Assembly: GCF_036226665.1 (NCBI RefSeq)
Contig: NZ_CP109007.1
Coordinates: 7,564,001-7,628,000, forward strand
Direction of reading: 5' to 3'
Origin: Streptomyces sp. NBC_00691
GTDB lineage: Bacteria > Actinomycetota > Actinomycetes > Streptomycetales > Streptomycetaceae
DNA: 64,000 nucleotides
Part shown: piece after piece, positions 15,649 to 24,986 of the stretch
Position numbering within the stretch: the stretch's first letter is position 1
How the letters are laid out: the number at the start of each line of letters is the position of its first letter
The notes under the pieces: model-generated
Seen by the model: only the letters and a program-made list of their open reading frames with translations
The model's database searches: none
Told to the model about the DNA's origin: nothing
Program-made: the position numbers and the translations under genes

Positions 15649-18600
15649 TCAGTACACGTCCCGCACGTACCGCTTGTCGGCGGCCAGCTGCTTGACGTAC
15701 ACCCCCGCCGACTCCTCGTCGAGCCCGCCGTGCGCCACGGCGATGTCGCGCAGCGCCCGGTCGACGTCCTTCGCCATCCGGGCCGCGTCCCCGCAGACGT
15801 AGAAGTGCGCGCCGGACTGCAGCCACGACCACAGCTGCGGCCCGTGCTCGCGCATCCGGTCCTGTACGTAGACCTTGGCGCGCTGGTCGCGGGAGAAGGC
15901 CGTGTCGAGACGGTCGAGGGTGCCGTCGGCGAGGAGGGCGCCGAGCTCCTCCTCGTAGTAGAAGTCCGTGGCGCGGTGCTGCTCGCCGAAGAAGAGCCAG
16001 TTCGGGGCCCGGTGGCCGAGTGCCCGGCGCTCGTCGAGGAAGCCGAGGAAGGGCGCCACCCCCGTGCCCGGCCCCACCATCACCATCGGGGTCGACGGAT
16101 CGGCGGGAGGCCGGAAGTGCGGGGCCCGCTGGACGTACACGGGGACGGGGGCGCCGGCTTCGGCGTCGGCGAGGAACGGCGAGCAGACGCCCTTGCGCAG
16201 GCGCCCGTGACGGTTCTCGTAGCGCACCACGGAGACGGTCAGGGACACCTGATGGGGGTCGGTGAGGGGACTCGAGGAGATCGAGTACAGGCGCGGCCTG
16301 AGACGGCCGAGGACCTCGGCCCACTCCTGGGCGGAGGCGCGCACGGGATGCTCGGCGAGGACGTCCACGGCCTGCCGCCCCCAGGCCCACTGGGCGAGCC
16401 CGTCCTTGTTGTCGGGCCGGAGGAGGCGCTTGAGGTCGCGGTCGCCGGTCCGCTCGGTGACGAAGCCGAGGAGCGAGGGGGTGGCACGGGTGATGTCGAG
16501 GTGGCGGTGGAGGGCTTCGCCGAAGGGCACCGGCTCCTGGCCGGGCAGCTCCACGGGGGAGTCCGCGTCGAGACCGGTGACGGCCAGCCATTCGGCCACG
16601 AGATCCGGACAGTTGACGGGCCGTACGCCGAGCGCGTCGCTGCTCTCGTAGCCGAGCGGCGCCCCGCTCTCGCTGGTGTCGAAGGTGAACCGCCGGACCT
16701 CCTTGCCCGCGCCCGGCAGGCTGAGCAGCCGGTTGCCGACGAGCCGGGCGGGGGTGGTGGCCGGGCCGGGGCGACGGGCCGGAGCGGGTGCGGGAACCGA
16801 AGCGGGGACGGCGGGAGGAGCGGGTGCCTCGGAGAGCGCCTCAGGCACGTCCGAGAGCCCGGCCAGGACCTGGTCGAGCCAGGCGCGGGCGGAGGTCTCG
16901 TAGTCCGGTTCGCAGTCGGTACGGGGTGCCAGGCGGACGCCCCCGAGCTCGTCGAGACGATGGTCCAGGCGCCGCCCGTGGCCGCAGAAGTCACCGTACG
17001 AGGAGTCCCCGAGGGCGAGCACGGCATAGCGGCGACCGTCGAGGCGCGGGGTGTCGGGCGCGGCCAGCGCGTCCCAGAAGCCGGAGCCGTTGTCCGGCGC
17101 GTCCCCGTCCCCGAACGTACTGGTGATCAGCAGCAGGTCGGCGGCGGGAGGCAGCGCCGTGAGGTCGGTCTGGTCCATGCCCGTGAGCGCGGCCCGGTGC
17201 CCCGCGGAGAGGAGCCGCTCGGCGGTGGCGGCGGCGAAGTCCTCGGCGTTGCCGGTCTGCGAGGCCCACAGCACGACGACCTCACGGCCCGCCGCGCCCG
17301 CGCCCTCGGCCGGGGCGGTCTGCGGCGCCCGGGAGTACAGGCCGGCCAGCACCCCGTTCACCCACCGCGCGTGCTCCGTGCGGAACGGCGCGCCGGGCGG
17401 CAGGACGGGTACTCCGGGCGCACCCGACTCCAGACCGGCGAGGAAGCCGACCAGATACTGCCGCTCCTCGGCGGAGAGGACGGGCGGCGGGCTGGGTTCG
17501 AGGCCGAAGGCGGCCGCGGGGCCGGGCGCCATGCCACCGCTCGGGATGACCACCTTCGGGACCAGCGGGACCACGGGCGCCTCCGCGGCCGGCGCCGGGG
17601 CCGGCGCGACCACCGGAACCGCCGCCTTCGTCAGCGCCACCGCGCACACCTTCAGCTCGGGCTGGAAGGACAGCGGATCGACGGCGTCGTTGGTGACGGC
17701 GTTCACGCACAGGCCGTCGCCGAAGAGGTCGTTCCAGTGGAACGGCGCGAAGCAGCTCCCCGGCGCCACCCGGTCGGTGACCACGGCCGGCAGCACGGCC
17801 TTCCCGCGCCGCGAGGCGATCTCCACGGGGTCGTCCTCCGCGATGCCGAGCCGCGCGGCGTCCTCGGGGTGCAGTTCGACGAAGGGCGCCGGGTTGAGCC
17901 TGTTGAGCTTGGGGACCTTGCCGGTCTTGGTGAGGGTGTGCCACTGGTGCTGGAGCCGCCCGGTGTTGAGCACGAACGGAAAGGCGTCGTCGGGCATCTC
18001 GGCGGGGTCGATGTGCGGCCGGGCGTGGAAGACGGCCCGGCCGCTCGCCGTCGGGAAGACGGGCCCCTTCCCCCGCCCGTCGCCGCTCCCCTCCACGTAC
18101 CGGATCGGGTTCCGCGCCGGACCCCCGCCCGCCGCGGGCCACTGGACGGGGGTGCCCCGCAGCCGCTCGTACGTCACCCCGCTCAGGTCGTATCCGGTCC
18201 GGGGGTTCCCGGCGCGCCTGATCTCCTCGAAGACCTCCTCGGCGCTGTCGTACGAGAACGCCTTCTCGTACCCCATCGCGCACGCGACACGGGCGATGAT
18301 CCGCCAGTCGGCGAGCGCCTCCCCGGGCGGTTCGACGGCCGGCCGGGTGAGGGTGAGGCCGCGCTCGCTGTTGATCAGTACGCCCTCGGTCTCCGTCCAG
18401 AGGGCGGCGGGCAGGACGACGTCCGCGTACGCGTTGGTCTCGGTGTCGGCGAACGCGTCCTGGGTGATGACGAGTTCGGCGGCCCGCAGGCCCTCGACTA
18501 CGGTGCCGCGGTTGCCGACGGAGGCGACCGGGTTGGTGCAGATGATCCAGCAGGCCTTGATCTCGCCGTCCGCCATGCGCCGGAAGAGGTCGATGGTGCC

Positions 18601-19803
18601 CTGCCCGGAGCCGTCCTCGCGGATCGTGCCGGGCGGGAGGTCCCAGAGGTCCTCGGCGAAGGCCCGGTCCTCGGCGACCAGGACCGAACGCTGGCCGGGG
18701 AGGCCGGGGCCCATGTAGCCCATCTCCCGGCCGCCCATCGCGTTGGGCTGGCCGGTCAGGGAGAAGGGGCCCGAGCCGGGGCGGCAGATCGCCCCGGTCG
18801 CCAGGTGCAGGTTGATCAGGGCGTTGGTGTTCCAGGTGCCGTGGGTGGACTGGTTGAGGCCCATGGTCCAGCAGCTGGTCCATTCGCCCGCCGCGCCGAT
18901 CCACTCGGCGGCGGTACGGATGTCGGCCTCGGGTATTCCGGTGGTACGGGCGACGGCGGCGGGCGCGTAGTCGGCGAGGAACGGGGGCATCGCCTCCCAG
19001 CCCTCGGTGTGCGCGGCGATGAAGCCGGCGTCGGTGCGGCCGTTCTCGTGCAGCAGGTGCAGGAGTCCGTTGAGCAGAGCGAGGTCCGTCCCGGGCTTGA
19101 TCCGCAGAAAGAGGTCGGCCTTGTCGGCGGTGGCGGTGCGGCGGGGGTCGACGACGATCAGCTTCGCCCCGGCCTTGACCCGCTCCATCATGCGGAGGAA
19201 CAGGATGGGGTGGCAGTCGGCCATGTTGGAGCCGATGACGAGGAAGACATCGGCCCGGTCGAGGTCGTCGTAGGAGCCGGGAGGGCCGTCGGCGCCGAGG
19301 GAGAGCTTGTAGCCGGTGCCGGCGCTCGCCATGCAGAGCCGCGAGTTGGACTCGATCTGGTTGGTGCCGATGAAGCCCTTGGCGAGCTTGTTGGCGAGGT
19401 ACTGGGCCTCCAGGCTCATCTGGCCGGAGACGTAGAGCGCGAAGGCGTCGGGCCCGTGCTCGTCGATGATCGCGCGCAGTCGGCGGGCGGTCTCGGTGAG
19501 GGCCCGGTCGGTGTCGGCCGGCACGGGATCGCCCCCGCGTTCCTCCCGTACGAGCGCGGTGGTCAGACGTCCGGGGGCAGCGAGCAGATCGGCGGTGGTG
19601 GCGCCCTTGGTGCACAGGCGCCCCCGGTTGGCGGGGTGGTCCTTGTCGCCCGTCGCCTTCAGGACGGTGCGGCGCCCGTCGGGTCCGGTGCCGATGTCCA
19701 GGAGCAGGCCGCACCCGACACCGCAGTACGAGCAGACGGTCCGCACCCGGTCGGGCGTACCGGCCGTACCGCGCAGGGGGGTCGGCGTGTCCTGTCGGGT
19801 CAC
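15649..19803 (-). CDS. Assimilatory nitrate reductase fused to CysJ-like flavoprotein reductase
   Basis: A 1384-residue cytoplasmic fusion that should reduce nitrate to nitrite using electrons from NADPH. Residues 1 to about 700 are a molybdopterin oxidoreductase: the 4Fe-4S motif uses Cys24, Cys27, Cys31 and Cys64, and SNSRLCMASA provides Cys157, the usual Mo ligand in NarB/NasA enzymes. A Pro/Ala-rich linker follows. A flavodoxin domain (about 838-985, LWASQTGNAEDFA) comes next, then an FAD/NADPH reductase (about 1015-1384) with RLYSISSSP, GVCSPFL, GPGTGVAPF and VCGDAARMAKDV. GTG 19803 follows GAGAGG. No nitrite reductase gene is adjacent. A GlnR-like box lies upstream. Confidence 0.9.
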   Translation of the reverse strand: MTRQDTPTPLRGTAGTPDRVRTVCSYCGVGCGLLLDIGTGPDGRRTVLKATGDKDHPANRGRLCTKGATTADLLAAPGRLTTALVREERGGDPVPADTDRALTETARRLRAIIDEHGPDAFALYVSGQMSLEAQYLANKLAKGFIGTNQIESNSRLCMASAGTGYKLSLGADGPPGSYDDLDRADVFLVIGSNMADCHPILFLRMMERVKAGAKLIVVDPRRTATADKADLFLRIKPGTDLALLNGLLHLLHENGRTDAGFIAAHTEGWEAMPPFLADYAPAAVARTTGIPEADIRTAAEWIGAAGEWTSCWTMGLNQSTHGTWNTNALINLHLATGAICRPGSGPFSLTGQPNAMGGREMGYMGPGLPGQRSVLVAEDRAFAEDLWDLPPGTIREDGSGQGTIDLFRRMADGEIKACWIICTNPVASVGNRGTVVEGLRAAELVITQDAFADTETNAYADVVLPAALWTETEGVLINSERGLTLTRPAVEPPGEALADWRIIARVACAMGYEKAFSYDSAEEVFEEIRRAGNPRTGYDLSGVTYERLRGTPVQWPAAGGGPARNPIRYVEGSGDGRGKGPVFPTASGRAVFHARPHIDPAEMPDDAFPFVLNTGRLQHQWHTLTKTGKVPKLNRLNPAPFVELHPEDAARLGIAEDDPVEIASRRGKAVLPAVVTDRVAPGSCFAPFHWNDLFGDGLCVNAVTNDAVDPLSFQPELKVCAVALTKAAVPVVAPAPAPAAEAPVVPLVPKVVIPSGGMAPGPAAAFGLEPSPPPVLSAEERQYLVGFLAGLESGAPGVPVLPPGAPFRTEHARWVNGVLAGLYSRAPQTAPAEGAGAAGREVVVLWASQTGNAEDFAAATAERLLSAGHRAALTGMDQTDLTALPPAADLLLITSTFGDGDAPDNGSGFWDALAAPDTPRLDGRRYAVLALGDSSYGDFCGHGRRLDHRLDELGGVRLAPRTDCEPDYETSARAWLDQVLAGLSDVPEALSEAPAPPAVPASVPAPAPARRPGPATTPARLVGNRLLSLPGAGKEVRRFTFDTSESGAPLGYESSDALGVRPVNCPDLVAEWLAVTGLDADSPVELPGQEPVPFGEALHRHLDITRATPSLLGFVTERTGDRDLKRLLRPDNKDGLAQWAWGRQAVDVLAEHPVRASAQEWAEVLGRLRPRLYSISSSPLTDPHQVSLTVSVVRYENRHGRLRKGVCSPFLADAEAGAPVPVYVQRAPHFRPPADPSTPMVMVGPGTGVAPFLGFLDERRALGHRAPNWLFFGEQHRATDFYYEEELGALLADGTLDRLDTAFSRDQRAKVYVQDRMREHGPQLWSWLQSGAHFYVCGDAARMAKDVDRALRDIAVAHGGLDEESAGVYVKQLAADKRYVRDVY

Positions 19804-19853
19804 CGGGGCGCCTCTCTGTGGAACCGTTCGAGCCCCGACCGTACGAAATGCCC

Positions 19854-19869
19854 GTTACACCTGTGTCAA
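19854..19869 (-). promoter_or_regulatory. Possible GlnR half-box / -35 region of nitrate reductase gene
   Basis: On the minus strand TTGAC-N6-GTAAC lies about 50-65 bp upstream of the GTG start. It approximates the actinobacterial GlnR pattern gTnAC-N6-GaAAC, and the TTGACA also reads as a -35 element. Only one half-box pair is convincing. GlnR control would suit an assimilatory nitrate reductase. Confidence 0.4.
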
Positions 19870-19987
19870 CCCGGCGGATCATGGTCCGTAACACCGGTCA
19901 CACAGCGGCGGCGGGCGCGGTGTGAGAACCGTGGGTACGCGCGCGTGGACGCCGCTGCCGGACCGGTCTCGCGAGCGGGGCTCGACG

Positions 19988-20752
19988 TCACGAAGCGGTG
20001 GAGCCTCCGGTGACATCGGTGGCGCGCAGCAGCCGCAGGAAGGCCTTGAGGCCGGTGATGATCTCCTCGTTGTCGGTGAGGCGGTTCACCGTGGACTCGA
20101 ACTCCCTCGCCAGCGCCGCGATCCTCCGGTCGGTCCCGTCGGCACGCTCGTGCGCGGAGAGCGCGACGGCGTCCACCGTACGGCGCAGCTCGGCGAGGGC
20201 CCGGTACTGCTCCTCCGCCTTGCCGTCGAGCACCGAGGCCCCGTTCTCCAGGGCGGCGACCCGGCCGGTCAGCGCCACCACGTCGTCCCGTGGGAACGTC
20301 ACGTCCTTGAGCAGGACGCCGAGCCTCCGCCGCAGCTGGCCGAAGTACGCCCCGGCCGGCCTGAAGAAGGTGCTGAGGAGGAAGAACCCGGCGAACCAGT
20401 AGCCCGCCTCGCGGCCGGTCGCCGCGGCCACGGCGAGGGCCACGCCGGCCGTCACCACGTGCCCGGCGACGGCGGCCCGCAGCATCACGCGCGCGATCCG
20501 CCGCGCCTCGGTGTCCCGCTCCTTGGGGACGGTGATGCCCTTCTCCCGGCTGACCGCGATCTCGGCGAGGACCGCATGGGCGCGGAAGTACAGGTTCCAC
20601 GGAGCGGTGAGGAGCAGCAGCAGCCACAGCAGACCGAGGGCGCCGGCCCCCACGGCGAGCAGCGTGCCCGGCGGCACCCCCACCGCGTACGCCAGGACCA
20701 GCGCGCCGACCGCGAGTCCCGCAGCCACGAACACACCCACGACCTTGTTCAT
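19988..20752 (-). CDS. Membrane protein with C-terminal coiled coil, function unknown
   Basis: A 254-residue protein that I do not recognise as a named family. Two hydrophobic helices lie at about 4-25 and 30-50, and two more at about 90-136. They are followed by a 110-residue soluble helical tail with heptad-like spacing (VVALTGRVAALENGASV, then EQYRALAELRRTVDAVAL) ending in a serine-rich tip. The likely topology puts the coiled coil in the cytoplasm. ATG 20752 follows GAGGGGG; a longer reading frame upstream lacks a ribosome site. Its neighbours do not point to a role. Confidence 0.65.
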   Translation of the reverse strand: MNKVVGVFVAAGLAVGALVLAYAVGVPPGTLLAVGAGALGLLWLLLLLTAPWNLYFRAHAVLAEIAVSREKGITVPKERDTEARRIARVMLRAAVAGHVVTAGVALAVAAATGREAGYWFAGFFLLSTFFRPAGAYFGQLRRRLGVLLKDVTFPRDDVVALTGRVAALENGASVLDGKAEEQYRALAELRRTVDAVALSAHERADGTDRRIAALAREFESTVNRLTDNEEIITGLKAFLRLLRATDVTGGSTAS

Positions 20753-20932
20753 GCCGCCCCCCTCAGAGCCTGTCCACACCCTCGCGCCATGGTCCCGCCG
20801 GGCCCCGCTCCGGGCCATGAGTACGGCTACTCAGATCGGTGCGCGGGCCGGTCGGCGACGGTGAGGCTCCGCCGGTGGGCGGCGGAGCCTCGGTGCGGAT
20901 CGCGCGATGGTCCGGATCGCGTCGCCCGGGGA

Positions 20933-22183
20933 TCAGCTGATCGCGAGCGGGTCCCCAGGGGCGAGCGCGGCCGCGATCCGCTCGGCGACCACCTCGGCCT
21001 GGTTGCCGTCGGGCGTGGTCGCCGTCTTGGTCGCGGAGACCGCGATGGCGAGACGCTTGGACGGGAGGTACGCCTGGATGGCGGCGTACCCGGAGAACGA
21101 GGGGTTCTGCAGGATCCAGCCGTTGACCACGATGACCCCGAGGCCGAAGTGCGCCGCCTCGGTCTGCTTCAGACAGATCGTCGCGGGGCAGGTCGCGGTC
21201 CCGCCGCCGAGGCCGACCGTGCCCGGGTCGAGCAGGGTGCGGTACGAGCGGGGCGAGAGGAGCTCGCCGCTGCCGATGCCCCGCGCCGAGCGCGCCAGGT
21301 CACAGATGTCGGTGGTGATGACGGCCCCGGGCGCGGTGGTCCACGACGGGTTCCAGAACGTGGACTCCTCGTAGATGCCGCGGTCCGAGGTGAAGGCGTG
21401 CAGGACGGGCCGCGGGATGTCGGGCGTGAAGTTGTTCCGCGTGTTCCGCAGCTCCAGGGGCCCCGTGACCTTCTCCCTCACCAGACGGTCGATCCGTACT
21501 CCGGTGATCTTCTCCAGCGCCTCGACCAGGTAGACGTAGTTGGCGTGGGAGTAGCTCCAGCTCGTGCCCGGCTCGTACCAGAAGGAGTGGCGGAGCGGAT
21601 ACGCGACGAGTTGCTCGGGGGTCCAGGCCCGGAAGGGGTGGGCCTCCAGCTCCTTCAGGAACTCCGGGTCGGTGACGTAGTCGTGGAGGCCCGTGGTGTT
21701 GGACGCCAGCATGCGCAGGGTGATCCGGTCCGCCTTGGGCAGGTCGGGCAGCCAGCGCTCGACGGTGTCGTCGAGCCGGACCCGCCGCTCCTCGACCAGC
21801 TTGAGGAGGGCGGTCGAGATGTGGGCGAAGGCCACGGAGCCGGCGCGGAAGTGCATACCGGGCTCGGCCGGGACACCGGTCATGGACTCGCCGAGCGCGT
21901 CCGTGAGGACCTCGCGCCCGTCGACCGTGACCCGCACCTGCACGGCGTTCAGCCGGAGGTCCTTCTTGGCCGTGCGGGTGATGTCCAGGACCTTGCGGGC
22001 CTTGCCGTCGAGGCGGCCCTCGGTCCGTACGCAGTCGGATCCGCCGCGGCCGCCCGGCCCTTCGGCGAGCGCGGGTGCCACGGCCGTCGTCTGGACGGTG
22101 AGGGCGAGGAGGGCGGCGCAGAGCAGAGCTGCGCGCGACCGCGCACGCGTGCGCGTGCGCGGGGGGAGGGGGGTGTGCGTCAT
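20933..22183 (-). CDS. Secreted serine-hydrolase (beta-lactamase fold) homologue lacking catalytic motifs
   Basis: A 416-residue protein with a signal peptide (about 1-40, ending PALAEG). It aligns by motif with class C beta-lactamase/D-Ala-D-Ala peptidase-type hydrolases: FRAGSVAFAHISTALLKLVEE, LDDTVERWLPDLP, ITLRMLASNTTGLHDY, SWSYSHANYVYLVEALEKITG. However, the SxxK nucleophile motif reads SVAF, the YxN motif reads YSH, and the HxG position reads NGW. All three active-site motifs are changed, so it is probably a non-catalytic binding or regulatory protein. ATG 22183 has only a weak GTGCGGGG site. The gene is intact, with no frameshift. Confidence 0.75.
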   Translation of the reverse strand: MTHTPLPPRTRTRARSRAALLCAALLALTVQTTAVAPALAEGPGGRGGSDCVRTEGRLDGKARKVLDITRTAKKDLRLNAVQVRVTVDGREVLTDALGESMTGVPAEPGMHFRAGSVAFAHISTALLKLVEERRVRLDDTVERWLPDLPKADRITLRMLASNTTGLHDYVTDPEFLKELEAHPFRAWTPEQLVAYPLRHSFWYEPGTSWSYSHANYVYLVEALEKITGVRIDRLVREKVTGPLELRNTRNNFTPDIPRPVLHAFTSDRGIYEESTFWNPSWTTAPGAVITTDICDLARSARGIGSGELLSPRSYRTLLDPGTVGLGGGTATCPATICLKQTEAAHFGLGVIVVNGWILQNPSFSGYAAIQAYLPSKRLAIAVSATKTATTPDGNQAEVVAERIAAALAPGDPLAIS

Positions 22184-22437
22184 GCCCCGCACTATGTCCG
22201 GGCGGGGCGGCGACCTGCGGTGAACACTCCGCGGACCGCGCGAGACCCGCCCGTGTGGGGCAGACGACAGCCCCGTCCGGACGCGTCGTGCGACGGCCGG
22301 CGCGAGCCGCCCCGTGACGGTTCCGCCGGGGACGCCGCCGCGGCCGCCCCGTGGCGCCTCCGCAGCCTTGCGTCTCCGCCCCGTGGCGCCTCCGCCCCGG
22401 GAAGGCCGACGCCGGCCCGCGCGCGCACGGCCTCGCG

Positions 22438-23319
22438 TCAGGGGACGGGTGTGTCGCGCGGTGGCGGCGGACCCTCCGCCCGGACGGCCCGGACGACCAC
22501 CACGATGACGCAGAACGCGATGAGCATCTCGGCCCAGAAGAAGGCCAGGTAGTCGAGGAGGCTGCCGATGGGCGGCGTCCCCGGGGCGGTGTTCCGGAAG
22601 GCGGCCAGGGCGAACAGCGTGGCCGCCATCCAGCCGAGCGCCGGCCAGGTCAGCCCCATCCGTCGCCTGACGAGGTGCCGGCCGCCCAGGAGGACGGCGA
22701 CGGCGAGCGCCCACATCGCCAGCATCATGAACACGGAGAAGACCAGCACGCTGCGGGAGCGCGCCACCTCCGCCGAGAAGACGGCCGCGCCCTTGATCTC
22801 CGAGGTGTCGACGGCGAGCGAGAACAGGGCGTCCCGGTTGGTGAGCGTCATGCGTACGGGGACGCTCTCGCCGCCCTGCACGGCACCGAACTCCATGTCC
22901 GTCTCGTACGCGTCGAACGGATAGTCCGTGATCGGGCCGCCCGTCAGCGTGACGGGCACGTCGACGGTGGCGATCCGGCTGTGGGCGGGGAACGTGAGGT
23001 CCCCGCGTACGGAGGACGAGGTCTGGAGCGTGAGGTCCTCCGCGGGGGAGATGCCGCCCGCCTCCGCGAGGGCGCCGCGGGGAGTGACGAGGAGCCGCAG
23101 GACGAGCTCCCGGCCGGCGGCGTCGACGCGCTGCACGGAGGCGTCGATGTCGATCCGGTCGGGAGCCTGGCCGCCGGCGGTGTACCGGGTGTCCAGGTCC
23201 TGGCGCTCGCCGAACTGGAGCCAGAGCCCGCAGAGAGCGGCCGCCACGACGGCCAGGAGCACGAGTCCCACGCTCAGCGGCCCGCCGGGGGACCGCGGTT
23301 GACGTCGCTTGACGGACAC
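22438..23319 (-). CDS. DUF4436-type membrane protein
   Basis: A 293-residue protein resembling the DUF4436 family. One N-terminal helix (about 14-36) leads to an extracytoplasmic beta-rich domain of about 170 residues containing ITDYPFDAYETDMEFGA, followed by three C-terminal helices (about 195-275). GTG 23319 was chosen because GGAG lies 9 bases upstream; an upstream extension is proline/serine-rich and overlaps the probable leader. It lies 55 bp downstream of the agmatine-deiminase-like gene on the same strand, so the two may be co-transcribed. The function is unknown. Confidence 0.7.
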   Translation of the reverse strand: MSVKRRQPRSPGGPLSVGLVLLAVVAAALCGLWLQFGERQDLDTRYTAGGQAPDRIDIDASVQRVDAAGRELVLRLLVTPRGALAEAGGISPAEDLTLQTSSSVRGDLTFPAHSRIATVDVPVTLTGGPITDYPFDAYETDMEFGAVQGGESVPVRMTLTNRDALFSLAVDTSEIKGAAVFSAEVARSRSVLVFSVFMMLAMWALAVAVLLGGRHLVRRRMGLTWPALGWMAATLFALAAFRNTAPGTPPIGSLLDYLAFFWAEMLIAFCVIVVVVRAVRAEGPPPPRDTPVP

Positions 23320-23374
23320 GAACGTGCTCCAGACGGGAGGAGGACGGGGAGGGAGGGGTGAAGGGGCGGGCGGC

Positions 23375-24559
23375 TCAGGCGGCGGGCCTGCCCGGCTGGT
23401 CGTGGGTCGCGCAGTGGATCCCGCCGCCGCCGGAGGCGATGGTGTCGATCTGCACCTGGACGACGTCCCGCTTGGGGAACTGCTCCTGGAGGATGCCCCG
23501 GGCCCGGTCGTCGGCCGCCTTGTCACCGAACCTGGGCATGAAGACCGAGTCGTTGGCGACGTAGAAGTTGGCGTAGGTGGAGACGAAGTCGTCGCCCTCG
23601 CCGGTGATCCGGTCGAGGTCGGGCTGCGGCAGGTCGATGATCTCGAAGCGGCGGCCCCGGGCGTCGGTCGCCTTCTCCAGGACCGAGCGTGCCTGGTCGG
23701 CCGAGCGGGACCAGGAGTCCGGGGGAGAGCCGGGGAACGCCTGGTCGAGGAGGACCACGCCGGGCGCGGTGAAGCGGACGAGGCTGTCCACGTGGGCGTC
23801 GGTGATGTCCTCGCCGCGGACGCCCGCCAGCCAGACCACCTTCTCGACGCCGAGGGTCTCGATCAGCTCGTCCTCGATCTGGTCCCGGGTCTTCCCCCGG
23901 TTGCGGTTGTCGTTGACGATCGAGCTCTCGGTGACGAGGAGGGTGCCCTCGCCGTCGGTCTCGAAGGAGCCGCCCTCGGCGACGAGCGGTGCCACCTCGC
24001 GGGGGATGCCGTACTTGCGGAGCAGCAGACGGCCCACCTGGGCGTCGTTGGTGTGCTCCTGCTTGTCGCCCCAGCCGTTGAAGTTGAAGTCCACCCCGAT
24101 GAGCCGGTCGCCGTCCTCCACGAAGACGGGCACGGTGTCGCGGGCCCACAGGTCGTCGACCGGCATCGCGATGACCTCGACCTGCGAGCCGCAGGCGCGC
24201 TGCGCCTCGGCGACCTGGGCCGGCCGGGCCATCATGACGACGGCCTCGTACTCGGCGACGGCCCGGGCGATGCGGGCGATGTCCTCGCGTACGTAGGGCA
24301 GGTCGTCGCCCCAGACGGAGGCGAGCGCGGGCCACGACATGAACGTACGGACGTGGCTGTCCCACTCGGCGCCGAAGCGGCGCTCGCCGCCCTCGGAGGC
24401 GGGGCGGGAGGAGCCGGTGGCCGGGCGGGTGGAGGAGCCGGTGGCGCCGGCCGGCGTGGGGTCGCCGGGGCCGCAGGCCGCGGCGCCGAAGGCGAGGGTG
24501 CCACCGATTCCGGCGAAGGCGCGGAGGGCCGTGCGGCGGGTGGGAGAGGGGTGGGACAC
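23375..24559 (-). CDS. Exported agmatine deiminase / peptidyl-arginine deiminase family lipoprotein
   Basis: A 394-residue guanidine-group hydrolase of the agmatine deiminase/Porphyromonas-type arginine deiminase superfamily, releasing ammonia from agmatine or arginine residues. The N-terminus combines a twin-arginine leader (TRRTALRAFAGIGG) with a lipobox (GAAAC), implying export and lipid anchoring. Family motifs are MPVDDLWARDTVPVFV, GGSFETDGEGTLL, GEDITDAHVDSLVRF (catalytic His) and the C-terminal GGGGIHCATHDQP carrying the nucleophilic Cys. GTG 24559 follows CGGAG. Agmatine deiminases are normally cytoplasmic, so surface location is notable. A cytoplasmic-type arginine deiminase is encoded 4 kb away. 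Confidence 0.85.
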   Translation of the reverse strand: MSHPSPTRRTALRAFAGIGGTLAFGAAACGPGDPTPAGATGSSTRPATGSSRPASEGGERRFGAEWDSHVRTFMSWPALASVWGDDLPYVREDIARIARAVAEYEAVVMMARPAQVAEAQRACGSQVEVIAMPVDDLWARDTVPVFVEDGDRLIGVDFNFNGWGDKQEHTNDAQVGRLLLRKYGIPREVAPLVAEGGSFETDGEGTLLVTESSIVNDNRNRGKTRDQIEDELIETLGVEKVVWLAGVRGEDITDAHVDSLVRFTAPGVVLLDQAFPGSPPDSWSRSADQARSVLEKATDARGRRFEIIDLPQPDLDRITGEGDDFVSTYANFYVANDSVFMPRFGDKAADDRARGILQEQFPKRDVVQVQIDTIASGGGGIHCATHDQPGRPAA

Positions 24560-24732
24560 GCTGTGCTCCGATCGTGGGCTGGCGAGACTATCCAGCGGCG
24601 GCGGGCGGATCGTGACGAAACGCGCGCGGCGTGGCGGATTCGCGGGCCTGGGCTTCACACGGATGACCGGCGCCCGGAGACGGTCGGACACCCGGACATG
24701 AGTGGGGGCGGGCCGTGGCGCCACTCTGGCAC

Positions 24733-24750
24733 TGACTGGATTTTCAGTCA
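24733..24750. promoter_or_regulatory. Inverted repeat TGACTG-N6-CAGTCA, probable TetR operator
   Basis: A perfect 6-bp inverted repeat with a 6-bp AT-rich spacer lies in the 427-bp gap between the divergent deiminase and TetR genes. TGACTG/CAGTCA half-sites are a familiar TetR-family pattern. On the minus strand TTGACTG could also serve as a -35 for the deiminase gene. Nothing else in the gap stands out. Confidence 0.6.
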
Positions 24751-24986
24751 AGCTCGTGCAGCGCCTGGCCTGCAAGGCTCCCTCCTGCCTGGACCCTCTC
24801 GGAGCCGCCGGAAGAGGGGTTCCCGGGTTGTGGAACCTGAAAAGCCGGTCAATGCGGGAGCCGGCCGCGTGACCGCGCCGCCCGGGCGGCGGCCGAGTGC
24901 GATCGGGCAGCGGAAGGGCGACGTCCTCCCTGGTGGGCGGGGATCGGCCGGACGGCCGGAGGAGGGGAGCGGATAGGGTTCGGGGC

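Noticed and set aside
15730..20013. A 1427-codon open frame on the plus strand
   Set aside because: It lies antisense to the nitrate reductase gene, has no recognisable domains, and reflects GC-rich third-position bias in the real gene.
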